From the NCBI GenBank assembly GCA_020635855.1, contig JACJYZ010000002.1, positions 1,488,001 to 1,552,000 on the forward strand: a DNA stretch of 64,000 nt. The letters run 5' to 3'. Below, one piece after another: positions 7,741 to 14,524 of the stretch. This stretch comes from Flavobacteriales bacterium. Its GTDB lineage: Bacteria > Bacteroidota > Bacteroidia > JACJYZ01. The notes beneath the pieces were generated by a model that worked only from the letters and a program-made list of their open reading frames with translations, was not told the DNA's origin and did not search any database. Position 1 is the stretch's first letter. Each line of letters starts with the position of its first letter. The position numbers and the translations under genes were made by a program.

Positions 7741-9030
7741 ATGACCACGGCATTCGTTCACTTGTGGGACCATCGTGTCGGTGCCATTGCCTGGGATGAG
7801 GCAACCGGCATCGGCTATTTCGAATACGACCCGGGTTTTCTTTCCCTTCAACTGGATCCCGCTCCATTCACCATGCCAGTGGCACAGGCACGGCAACGTG
7901 TGTTTTCATTTCCCGATCTGCGCAACAAGGATACCTTTAAAGGACTGCCAGGTATGCTGGCGGATGTGCTGCCCGATAAGTATGGGCATGCCGTCATCAA
8001 TTCATGGCTGGCCAGCCAGGGTCGCCCGCCCGATAGCCTGACCCCGGTTGAGTTGCTTTGCTTCATCGGCAAAAGAGGAATGGGAGCATTGGAGTTCGAA
8101 CCCGCCCGTCCGAAAACGGCGAGACAATCATCCAAACTGGAAATTGATAGCCTGATTGCCGTCGCGGAAAAGATCCTGACAGGTCGGAACAACTTCACTA
8201 CCCACCTGGATCCGGATGAGCAGAAGGCATTGTCGGATATCCTTAAGATCGGCACATCCGCAGGCGGCGCACGGGCCAAGGCAGTGATTGCATTTAATCC
8301 GAAAACACTTGAAGTACGAAGCGGTCAGGCCCAGGTACCCAAGGGCTTCACCCATTGGATTCTCAAGTTTGACGGCGTAACCGATACCCAGTTCGGGGCC
8401 TCTTCCGGCTACGGCCGCGTGGAAATGGCATATTATAACATGGCGAAAGATGCGGGCATCGACATGACCGAGTGCCGTCTTCTGGAGGAAAACGGCCGCG
8501 CCCACTTCATGACCCGGAGGTTCGACCGCGATGACCAAGGAGAGAAGATCCACATGCAAAGCCTTTGCGCCCTCCGCCACTTTGATTTCAATGAGATGAA
8601 CCTGTACAGCTACGAGCAACTGTTTGAAACGGTGCGCATGCTGGCACTCCCGTACCCCCAATCTGAACAGTTGTTCCGCCGCATGGCCTTCAATGTGATG
8701 GGCCGCAACTGCGATGACCATACCAAGAACTTCGCCTTCACCATGGACCGTTCCGGCAAGTGGCAGCTCGCACCTGCATTTGATGTGTGCCATGCCTATC
8801 GGCCCGGCAGTCAATGGGTGAGCACCCATGCCCTTAGTGTGAATGGCAAACGCGATGGAATCGAGGCTGCCGACCTCCTGGAGGTGGCCCGTAGGATGAA
8901 CATCCGCAAAGCCGACCAGATGGTGGAGGAAATATCATCCGTAGTGAGCCAATGGAAACGCTATGCCGATGAAGTGGGCGTGGAAACGAAACTCAGGGAA
9001 GCGATCGGGAAGACGTTGGTGGTGTATTGA
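7741..9030 (+). CDS. hipA: HipA-family serine/threonine kinase toxin
   Basis: 429 residues, the usual HipA length. The N-terminal couple domain (about residues 5-100) includes GLPGMLADVLPDKYG. The C-terminal kinase has the GTSAGGARAK loop (about 178-187), corresponding to the E. coli autophosphorylated P-loop-like segment. It also has the catalytic N-x-x-D motif in GRNCDDHTKNF (about 320-330) and the metal-binding DFG-like LAPAFDV (about 344-350). HipA of E. coli phosphorylates glutamyl-tRNA synthetase and induces dormancy; the target here could differ. All key kinase residues appear present, so the toxin should be active. It forms an operon with hipB and faces a tandem repeat array and tRNA-Met on the opposite strand. 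Confidence 0.92.
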   Translation: MTTAFVHLWDHRVGAIAWDEATGIGYFEYDPGFLSLQLDPAPFTMPVAQARQRVFSFPDLRNKDTFKGLPGMLADVLPDKYGHAVINSWLASQGRPPDSLTPVELLCFIGKRGMGALEFEPARPKTARQSSKLEIDSLIAVAEKILTGRNNFTTHLDPDEQKALSDILKIGTSAGGARAKAVIAFNPKTLEVRSGQAQVPKGFTHWILKFDGVTDTQFGASSGYGRVEMAYYNMAKDAGIDMTECRLLEENGRAHFMTRRFDRDDQGEKIHMQSLCALRHFDFNEMNLYSYEQLFETVRMLALPYPQSEQLFRRMAFNVMGRNCDDHTKNFAFTMDRSGKWQLAPAFDVCHAYRPGSQWVSTHALSVNGKRDGIEAADLLEVARRMNIRKADQMVEEISSVVSQWKRYADEVGVETKLREAIGKTLVVY

Positions 9031-9040
9031 GTGGGAGCGT

Positions 9041-9064
9041 GGCACGGACGAAGACGTCCGCGCC
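9041..9064 (+). terminator. Hairpin after hipA (terminator-like, no U-tract)
   Basis: GGCACGGACG and CGTCCGCGCC form a 10-bp stem with one A-C mismatch around an AAGA loop, 11 nt after the hipA stop. No T-run follows, so it may be a 3'-end stabiliser rather than a true intrinsic terminator. Confidence 0.4.
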
Positions 9065-9145
9065 AGCGGGGAAATGGATGGTAGGTTGGAGCGTGTTGGT
9101 CGTAACAGTGTCGATTTACCTTCGGTGAATCTGAAAGGGGGGGAC

Positions 9146-9190
9146 TTACTCAAAAAGTCCTGCTCCTAACGTCGCAGCTTTTTTTATCAT
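9146..9190 (-). CDS. Candidate micro-ORF, repeat copy 1
   Basis: ATG to TAA on the minus strand encodes MIKKAATLGAGLFE (14 residues): a basic start, a small hydrophobic middle and an acidic end. The stop lies in the loop region of a GGACTT/AAGTCC hairpin. Translation is unproven. Confidence 0.25.
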   Translation of the reverse strand: MIKKAATLGAGLFE

Positions 9191-9251
9191 GTTGCCGGCT
9201 TCTGTAAAACACAGTGTCGATTTACCTTCGGTGAATCTGAAAGGGGGGGAC

Positions 9252-9296
9252 TTACTCAAAAAGTCCTGCTCCTAACGTCGCAGCTTTTTTTATCAT
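9252..9296 (-). CDS. Candidate micro-ORF, repeat copy 2
   Basis: Identical 14-residue frame in the second repeat unit. Because the unit is 106 bp (not a multiple of three), it is out of phase with the neighbouring copies. Confidence 0.25.
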   Translation of the reverse strand: MIKKAATLGAGLFE

Positions 9297-9357
9297 GTTG
9301 CCGGCTTCTGTAAAACACAGTGTCGATTTACCTTCGGTGAATCTGAAAGGGGGGGAC

Positions 9358-9402
9358 TTACTCAAAAAGTCCTGCTCCTAACGTCGCAGCTTTTTTTATC
9401 AT
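9358..9402 (-). CDS. Candidate micro-ORF, repeat copy 3
   Basis: Identical 14-residue frame in the third repeat unit. Confidence 0.25.
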   Translation of the reverse strand: MIKKAATLGAGLFE

Positions 9403-9463
9403 GTTGCCGGCTTCTGTAAAACACAGTGTCGATTTACCTTCGGTGAATCTGAAAGGGGGGGAC

Positions 9464-9508
9464 TTACTCAAAAAGTCCTGCTCCTAACGTCGCAGCTTTT
9501 TTTATCAT
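9464..9508 (-). CDS. Candidate micro-ORF, repeat copy 4
   Basis: Identical 14-residue frame in the fourth repeat unit. Confidence 0.25.
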   Translation of the reverse strand: MIKKAATLGAGLFE

Positions 9509-9569
9509 GTTGCCGGCTTCTGTAAAACACAGTGTCGATTTACCTTCGGTGAATCTGAAAGGGGGGGAC

Positions 9570-9614
9570 TTACTCAAAAAGTCCTGCTCCTAACGTCGCA
9601 GCTTTTTTTATCAT
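9570..9614 (-). CDS. Candidate micro-ORF, repeat copy 5
   Basis: Identical 14-residue frame in the fifth repeat unit. Confidence 0.25.
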   Translation of the reverse strand: MIKKAATLGAGLFE

Positions 9615-9675
9615 GTTGCCGGCTTCTGTAAAACACAGTGTCGATTTACCTTCGGTGAATCTGAAAGGGGGGGGC

Positions 9676-9717
9676 TTACTCAAAAAGTCCTGCTCCTAAC
9701 GTCGCAGCTTTTTTCAT
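9676..9717 (-). CDS. Candidate micro-ORF, diverged repeat copy 6
   Basis: Here the sequence upstream of the start is unrelated to the other copies, yet an ATG is still in frame and the product is MKKAATLGAGLFE, one residue shorter (the ATA codon is missing). The start codon lies inside the 3' arm of a 17-nt perfect inverted repeat, so in RNA it could be sequestered. Retention of frame and start across the break is the main reason to take the micro-ORFs seriously. Confidence 0.35.
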   Translation of the reverse strand: MKKAATLGAGLFE

Positions 9718-9769
9718 GAAGCAGTTGCTTTGAAAACGGGGTTTTCACGCCCCTGCTTCATGAAAAAAG
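9708..9769. repeat. 17-nt inverted repeat with 28-nt spacer
   Basis: CTTTTTTCATGAAGCAG at 9708-9724 is matched by its exact reverse complement at 9753-9769. The spacer contains GGGG/CCCC words that could form an inner stem. It joins the repeat array to the tRNA terminator and, on the minus strand, covers the start codon of the sixth micro-ORF. Confidence 0.85.
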
Positions 9770-9794
9770 TCCCGCAGAAACTGCGGGACTTTTT
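9763..9794. terminator. Intrinsic terminator downstream of tRNA-Met (bidirectional form)
   Basis: GTCCCGCAG (9769-9777), AAA loop, CTGCGGGAC (9781-9789), flanked by an A-run on one side and a T-run on the other. Read on the minus strand it ends the tRNA-Met transcript 4 nt after the mature 3' end. Confidence 0.85.
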
Positions 9795-9797
9795 GAG

Positions 9798-9871
9798 TAG
9801 CGCGGGGGAGATTTGAACTCCCGACCTCCGGGTTATGAATCCGACGCTCTAACCAACTGAGCTACCGCGCC
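9798..9871 (-). tRNA. tRNA-Met (CAT)
   Basis: 74 nt on the minus strand with a full cloverleaf. The acceptor GGCGCGG (9865-9871) pairs with CCGCGCT (one G-T pair), and the discriminator is A. The D arm is AGCTCAGTTGGTTAGAGC, the anticodon loop TTCATAA gives CAT, and the T arm is GGGAG-TTCAAAT-CTCCC. The anticodon stem closes with an A-C mismatch at 31-39. CCA is not encoded. The acceptor stem is fully paired, which argues for an elongator rather than an initiator; a lysidine-modified Ile tRNA is a lesser alternative that sequence alone cannot exclude. Confidence 0.93.
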
Positions 9872-10051
9872 ATATTTAGTAATCAGATAGGAGACTTTAG
9901 ATGTTAGATGGTCTGCAGTCTGATACCCGCCTTTAAACAGGCTGGCAAAAATAGAAACTTTTCCTGATTATCAAAGCATGGGATTGTGTGGAAACTGCTC
10001 TATGTGGGCTTTGGACCTGACTTTTGTCATGGTATTCCCACTGTCAATGCG

Positions 10052-10059
10052 TATATTTG
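10052..10059 (+). promoter_or_regulatory. -7 element TATATTTG for the universal stress protein gene
   Basis: An exact TAnnTTTG match 23 nt before the ATG. TTTG occurs at 10023-10026, a little farther upstream (25-nt spacer) than the usual -33 distance. Confidence 0.55.
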
Positions 10060-10082
10060 GGTAACATCAAAACATCGACGAT

Positions 10083-10934
10083 ATGAAGCGGATTCTGGTT
10101 GCAATTGATGGAACACTTTTACCTGAGAAGTCCATTGCATGTGCGCAGGTGCTTGCAGGTAACAAACCCTATTCCCTTACCGGGGTGTATGTCCCCACCC
10201 TCCAAACCGAACATGTTCATCATCAGGAATCATCCAGGGTTACAACCGGTCAGTTTCCGTACTCGTTCAGTGAAGAAGTGTATGTGGATGATGAAGTGAT
10301 CGTAGGAGAGTCACCAAATCAGCATAAGGATGCGTTTCTGGACAGATGCAGGGAGCTCGGAGTAAACTGTACCGTGCATGCAGATGACGGTGAGTTGTCG
10401 CATGAGCTGGCGGAAGAAAGCATGTTTGCAGATTTGCTGATCGTTAGCGTAGATCATTACAAAAGTTACCTGGAGAATCGCTTGGAACAGCGTTTGCTGA
10501 ATGCCGTCCTGAGAAAAGCGATGTGTCCCGTTGTAGTGGCTCCGGCGCAATATGAGAACATTGAAAGTTTGCTGGTGGCATACGACGGGAGTCCGTCTTC
10601 CATCTTTGCCATGAAGCAATTCGCCCTGCTTTTTCCCGATCAGTTGGCGAAGTTGCCCGTCCACATCGTGCAGGTGTTTTCCGAATCGTCAAACCGGTTG
10701 ACAAATGAAAAGCTGATCAAGGAATTTGCTCAACAACATTTCCGTAAGTATGAAATTCACCGGCAAACAGGTGATGCTTCTCGCCAGATTCAGGCGGTAG
10801 CCGCGGAATTGAATAACCCGTTATTGATTATGGGTGCTTTCGGGCGAAGCCTGCCCAGCCGTATCTTCCATCCCAGTGTAGGTAAAGAAATTCTTCAGAC
10901 CGGGCTGTTTCCATTTTTTGTGGCTCACCCGTAA
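10083..10934 (+). CDS. Universal stress protein, tandem UspA domains
   Basis: 283 residues made of two Usp domains (about 1-150 and 155-282), the usual form in Bacteroidota. Domain 1 begins KRILVAIDGT and domain 2 begins SLLVAYDGSPSS. The second domain ends with MGAFGRSLPSRIF, close to the nucleotide-binding G-2x-G-9x-G(S/T) signature. It is a cytoplasmic, probably ATP-binding protein induced under starvation or oxygen limitation in other bacteria; its exact role here is unknown. It has its own TAnnTTTG promoter and ends 6 nt from the convergent aldo-keto reductase gene. Confidence 0.88.
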   Translation: MKRILVAIDGTLLPEKSIACAQVLAGNKPYSLTGVYVPTLQTEHVHHQESSRVTTGQFPYSFSEEVYVDDEVIVGESPNQHKDAFLDRCRELGVNCTVHADDGELSHELAEESMFADLLIVSVDHYKSYLENRLEQRLLNAVLRKAMCPVVVAPAQYENIESLLVAYDGSPSSIFAMKQFALLFPDQLAKLPVHIVQVFSESSNRLTNEKLIKEFAQQHFRKYEIHRQTGDASRQIQAVAAELNNPLLIMGAFGRSLPSRIFHPSVGKEILQTGLFPFFVAHP

Positions 10935-10940
10935 GGCGTT

Positions 10941-11981
10941 TTATGGCGCCGGGTCCGGGAACAACCGGTTGATCTCTTCAATGCGTTTGATGGTAGGTTC
11001 GTCCAGCGTTACGTTGATACTGGCGATGTTTTCATTCAGCTGTTCCATGGTAGTGGCGCCGATGATGTTGCTTGTCACAAACGAACGATCATTCACATAT
11101 GCCAGTGCAAGTGTAGCAGGGGAGATGCCTGTTTCATCGGCCAGGTGCACATACGATTCCACAGCCTCTCCGGCGCGTTTTCCTGAATACCTTTTGAATG
11201 CAGCGAACTGCAACAGGCGGTCCTGCGGTTTGGCGGTACCCCGGTAGTATTTACCGCTCAGCAGTCCGAAAGCCAGAGGTGAATAGGCCAACAGGCCCAC
11301 CTGCTCGCGCTCGGCGATTTCCGACAATCCGTATTCAAAGGTTCGGTTGAGCAGGTTGTAGGCGTTCTGTATGCTTTGTATCCTGGGCAGGTCTTTGTTT
11401 TTATGTTCTTCCAGGAAGCGCATCACGCCCCAGGGTAGCTCATTGGATACCCCGATGTAGCGGATCTTGCCTTCATTCATGAACCCTTTCAATGAGGTCA
11501 GGACCTCTGCGAAGTTGTCTTTCCATCCGTCATCCTGAACGCCGGGAAAGTAACGCGTACCGAACCGACTTGTGTTTCGTTCGGGCCAATGCAACTGGTA
11601 CAGGTCGATGTAATCGGTTTGTAAACGCTTAAGGCTTTTGTGCAGGGCGTCGGCCAGTTGTTCTTTACCAAAGCCCATGGGGTTGCGTATGTGCAGGAGG
11701 GAGTCGTCCGGTCCGGCGATCTTGGTGGCCAGGATCACCTTGTCGCGGTTTTTGCGGGCCTGCAGCCATGTGCCTATATAGGTCTCGGTACGTCCTTGTG
11801 TTTCCGTGTTCCGGGGCACAGGATACATTTCGGCCGCATCCATGAAGTTCACGCCCTGTTCCCAGGCGTAATCCATTTGTTCGTGTGCTTCCGCTTCGGT
11901 GTTCTGCTGGCCCCAGGTCATGGTGCCGAGGCAGATTTTGCTGACTTTGAGTTGTGTGTTTCCTAAGGTGGTGTATTTCAT
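10941..11981 (-). CDS. NADP(H)-dependent aldo/keto reductase, Tas-like
   Basis: 346-residue TIM-barrel aldo/keto reductase of the Tas / potassium-channel beta-subunit-like group. The catalytic tetrad is D48 (FMDAAEMY), Y53, K87 (LATKIAG) and H131 (LYQLHWPER). The C-terminal SNIIGATTMEQL segment binds the NADP phosphate. The inserted PVPRNTETQGRTE stretch after the Tyr is typical of Tas. It is a cytoplasmic enzyme with a broad aldehyde/ketone substrate range; the physiological substrate is not predictable. It is the last gene of a minus-strand run behind the PorP/SprF-like gene (5 nt gap), probably by readthrough. Confidence 0.9.
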   Translation of the reverse strand: MKYTTLGNTQLKVSKICLGTMTWGQQNTEAEAHEQMDYAWEQGVNFMDAAEMYPVPRNTETQGRTETYIGTWLQARKNRDKVILATKIAGPDDSLLHIRNPMGFGKEQLADALHKSLKRLQTDYIDLYQLHWPERNTSRFGTRYFPGVQDDGWKDNFAEVLTSLKGFMNEGKIRYIGVSNELPWGVMRFLEEHKNKDLPRIQSIQNAYNLLNRTFEYGLSEIAEREQVGLLAYSPLAFGLLSGKYYRGTAKPQDRLLQFAAFKRYSGKRAGEAVESYVHLADETGISPATLALAYVNDRSFVTSNIIGATTMEQLNENIASINVTLDEPTIKRIEEINRLFPDPAP

Positions 11982-11986
11982 GTCAA

Positions 11987-13054
11987 TTATTGATCGGTTG
12001 TTTCACCGTCTTTTTTCTTTTTTTCCTTTTTAACTTTTTCCTTCTTCACTTTCTCTTCCTTTACCTTTTTCTCCCTTACTTCCTTACCCTCCTTTACTTC
12101 CTTACCCTCATTACTTTTCACCCCTTTGCCGCTTTCATCCTCCTTGATCTTCTTCACGTCACCGGGGATGTTGTACCGCAACACGATTTCATGGCTTCCG
12201 CTCGAACCCTGGTGAAGGGTGGTGAAGGCGTAGTCATATCCGTAACCCAGCGTGAACTGGTTGTATTTCACGCCTCCTTGCAGCAGCAATGCATCGGTGG
12301 GTTGGGTGGAGGTACTGATACGGGCGCCGGCGGTCAGGAAGAATTTTTCCTGGTATATCCCGCGTACCAATATATCTCCTTGTCCGGGTGAGCTGTATGC
12401 ATAACGGAGTACGGCAGAAGGTTGCAGGGTGAATTTGTCATTGATCTTATGCGTATAATTTCCGTGCAGGATGTAATGACGGTGAAGTCGGGATGTGATT
12501 TCATCTTCACCGAAATACATTTTGCTTTTCAGCAATTGGGGGATGGAAAAGCCGATGGAAAATTGATCTGTGAATACATACAAACCGGCGTTGGCATCAA
12601 ACGTGAGTGCACTCTCGGAGGCTGCAGCAAGCAATGGATCATTTGCTTCATCGGTGGTCAGGCTGGCAAGGTCCAGGTGATGCTGAAAGATCATCGGGGC
12701 TATGCCAAAAGCGAGTTGCATGCCTTCGCGTACTTTCAGGCGGTAGCTGTAAGCCAGTTGGGCACCCACCTGCCTGGCGGGACCTGTCTGGTCGTTCAGC
12801 AATGACAGTCCCAGGCCACCTATCTTGTTCACGGAACCGTGAATGGTGAGGATCTGCGTGGAGGGGGCTCCTTCAAGACCTTGCCATTGTGAACGATGAG
12901 ACAACGTAACCGGAATCTCTTTGTCTGTGCCGGCAACAGCCGGGTTGAATACCATGGGTTGTTCCGACAGAAATCCGCTGAGCAACCATTGTTGGGCCTG
13001 CGCCGTTACTACGGACAAACACAAGGCAAACAGGATGAATAAGGTCTTTTTCAT
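11987..13054 (-). CDS. PorP/SprF-like outer-membrane protein with Lys/Glu-rich tail
   Basis: 355 residues: signal peptide 1-20 (ending AQAQQ), then the PorP/SprF barrel (about 25-295) with the family opening QPMVFNPAVAGTDKEIPVTLSHRSQW (quoted as two pieces: QPMVFNPAVAG and IPVTLSHRSQW). The barrel ends with HEIVLRYNIPGD. A further ~55 residues of almost pure Lys/Glu repeats (VKEEKVKKEKVKK) follow. PorP/SprF-like proteins assist surface attachment of T9SS substrates, especially those with type B signals, which fits the type B substrate gene 12 nt upstream. The charged tail should face the periplasm and is not part of the family domain. Confidence 0.88.
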   Translation of the reverse strand: MKKTLFILFALCLSVVTAQAQQWLLSGFLSEQPMVFNPAVAGTDKEIPVTLSHRSQWQGLEGAPSTQILTIHGSVNKIGGLGLSLLNDQTGPARQVGAQLAYSYRLKVREGMQLAFGIAPMIFQHHLDLASLTTDEANDPLLAAASESALTFDANAGLYVFTDQFSIGFSIPQLLKSKMYFGEDEITSRLHRHYILHGNYTHKINDKFTLQPSAVLRYAYSSPGQGDILVRGIYQEKFFLTAGARISTSTQPTDALLLQGGVKYNQFTLGYGYDYAFTTLHQGSSGSHEIVLRYNIPGDVKKIKEDESGKGVKSNEGKEVKEGKEVREKKVKEEKVKKEKVKKEKKKKDGETTDQ

Positions 13055-13066
13055 GGAGATATGGGG

Positions 13067-14362
13067 TTAGCGGAGGACGGTGACTGTTCCTTGGAATTGC
13101 TGTCCGTTGCTTAATGTAATGAAGTAGTAATATACACCGGGAGGAACACGTCCTTCCTTGTAGCGCCCGTCCCACGGTTTGGTGTAGTTGTCGGATGAAA
13201 ACATTACTGATCCTTGCCGGTTGAAGATCTCGACTTTCGTGCCCGGGAAATCATCGATGTTGCGAATCACCCATGTGTCGTTGAATCCGTCGCTGTTCGG
13301 TGTGAAGGCTGTTGGTATGTTGAGACAGGCCAGGTCGCCGGTTCTTTCATCCACATAAACCGAGTCGGTGCGTTCCTGACCATATGCATCGGTAATGGTA
13401 ACCGTGTATGGGCCTGTTCCGAGGTTGTCGATCTGCCGGGTGGTGGCTCCATTGCTCCATAGATAGGAATAGGGTGTTTTTCCCGCCGCGGCGATTACTT
13501 CGGCATTTCCGTTGTTTTCATTCGGGCATGCCGGGTTCACGATAGCGGTCGCATAGAATTTCATGTAGGAACTGTCCTGGTAAATCACTTCCGTGACGGT
13601 TTGAATTCCACCGAACGGCAATTCCTGGGTGTTGATTTGCAGCACCGGTATCTTGCCGCCTTTGGCCAGCCATTTGTATTCGTGTTCGGTGGGCATGGGG
13701 ATCCGGAACCCGAAGCCCAGGGTGTCAAGGAAGATGGTGTCAGTCACCTCCAGGATGGAGTGTACGCGAACTGTTTCGTAGGTGCCGGAGGGCAGAATGA
13801 GGGTGCCCCATCCGTCTACGTTGTTGGTGCGTTTCTGGTCTTTCCCGAAATATCCGAATCCGGGAAGTGCCATGCCGTAGCCGCTCAAGGATGAATCGCG
13901 GTTGCTGTAGTTGAGGGGAAACCTGTACACCACATCAGGTGAGTTGTAGAAAAGTGGCAGGGGTTGTCCGGAAAGTGTTACTCCCTCTCCCGGAATCTGG
14001 TAGGTTGAGCCGCTTTCCTTGTAGAAGATGAATGCGTTCTCCGGAGGTGTTCCCAGCAGGCTGAACGGGATGGCGTCGGGTGAAGGGTTGCGCACGCCAT
14101 AACTGGCTGAAAAGGCATAGTACGGGTAGGGTGTGGACAATGGCGACAGATATACCTCGTAGCGTTGCGAATCGGGAACCAGGGTGGAATAGTCCCATGT
14201 TTGATTCGTTCCGGTTGCGGCAGGGTTGAAGCCGCTCAGGCTGGTTTGAACACTGACCGTAATAGAGTCGCCCGGGTCGGGCATGTCGCTTTGGCCAATT
14301 GTGATCTGGGCGCCGGCCAGACCCGGCAATACAAGGATTGCTGCCAATAACAGATGTTTCAT
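13067..14362 (-). CDS. Secreted protein with SprB-type repeat and T9SS type B sorting domain
   Basis: 431 residues. The signal peptide is about 1-19 (LLLAAILVLPGLAGAQ). A ~250-residue beta-rich domain of unknown function follows. A SprB-like repeat occupies about 275-335 (GKTPYSYLWSNGATTRQI, then YTVTITDAYG). The C-terminal ~85 residues are the gliding-motility-associated (CHU_C / type B) sorting domain (LNIPTAFTPNSDGFNDTW ... WDGRYKEGRVPPGVYYY). It should be exported by the T9SS and displayed at the cell surface. The PorP/SprF-like gene directly downstream is the expected helper. The function of the passenger domain is unknown. Confidence 0.9.
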   Translation of the reverse strand: MKHLLLAAILVLPGLAGAQITIGQSDMPDPGDSITVSVQTSLSGFNPAATGTNQTWDYSTLVPDSQRYEVYLSPLSTPYPYYAFSASYGVRNPSPDAIPFSLLGTPPENAFIFYKESGSTYQIPGEGVTLSGQPLPLFYNSPDVVYRFPLNYSNRDSSLSGYGMALPGFGYFGKDQKRTNNVDGWGTLILPSGTYETVRVHSILEVTDTIFLDTLGFGFRIPMPTEHEYKWLAKGGKIPVLQINTQELPFGGIQTVTEVIYQDSSYMKFYATAIVNPACPNENNGNAEVIAAAGKTPYSYLWSNGATTRQIDNLGTGPYTVTITDAYGQERTDSVYVDERTGDLACLNIPTAFTPNSDGFNDTWVIRNIDDFPGTKVEIFNRQGSVMFSSDNYTKPWDGRYKEGRVPPGVYYYFITLSNGQQFQGTVTVLR

Positions 14363-14512
14363 GGGAGTCGGAAAATAGTTGATGTCAAAACCACGTGCCG
14401 ATGCCAGGCGTCACGTTGGGAGCTGCAATTTGAATAAATTTTTGATCGTGCGCAAACCGCAGGATGCTTCAAATTCCTGCCTTTTATGCTGTAATGCTGT
14501 GTTTTGATTTGC

Positions 14513-14520
14513 TATTTTTG
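14513..14520 (+). promoter_or_regulatory. -7 element TATTTTTG for the hydrolase gene
   Basis: An exact TAnnTTTG match ending 4 nt before the ATG at 14525. Transcription would then begin at or just past that ATG, so either the mRNA is leaderless or the ATG at 14537 is used. Confidence 0.5.
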
Positions 14521-14524
14521 CCGG

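Larger units (their letters stand above)
9105..9714. repeat. 106-bp tandem repeat array, six copies
   Basis: Five full 106-bp units followed by a sixth partial one of about 80 bp. The word GTGTCGATTTACC starts at 9108, 9214, 9320, 9426, 9532 and 9638, exactly 106 apart. The first five copies look identical over their length. The sixth has an A-to-G change at the end of the G-run and diverges after the GTCGCAGC word. Each unit holds a G7 tract, a GGACTT/AAGTCC hairpin, and, on the minus strand, a 13-14 codon reading frame. There are no CRISPR-type spacers. Near-identity implies recent expansion, and the true copy number may differ from the assembled one. This array is the only stretch above 300 bases without an ordinary gene. 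Confidence 0.97.

Noticed and set aside
8963..9169. Small plus-strand frame running from hipA into the first repeat
   Set aside because: It overlaps the end of hipA and enters the array without conserved features.
9105..9714. Tandem repeats considered as a CRISPR array
   Set aside because: The units are contiguous 106-bp copies without variable spacers, and no cas genes are nearby.
9798..9871. tRNA-Met as an integration site with a mobile island next to it
   Set aside because: There is no integrase, and the repeat match covers only the trailer and the last two bases of the tRNA, not the 3' half that att sites normally duplicate.
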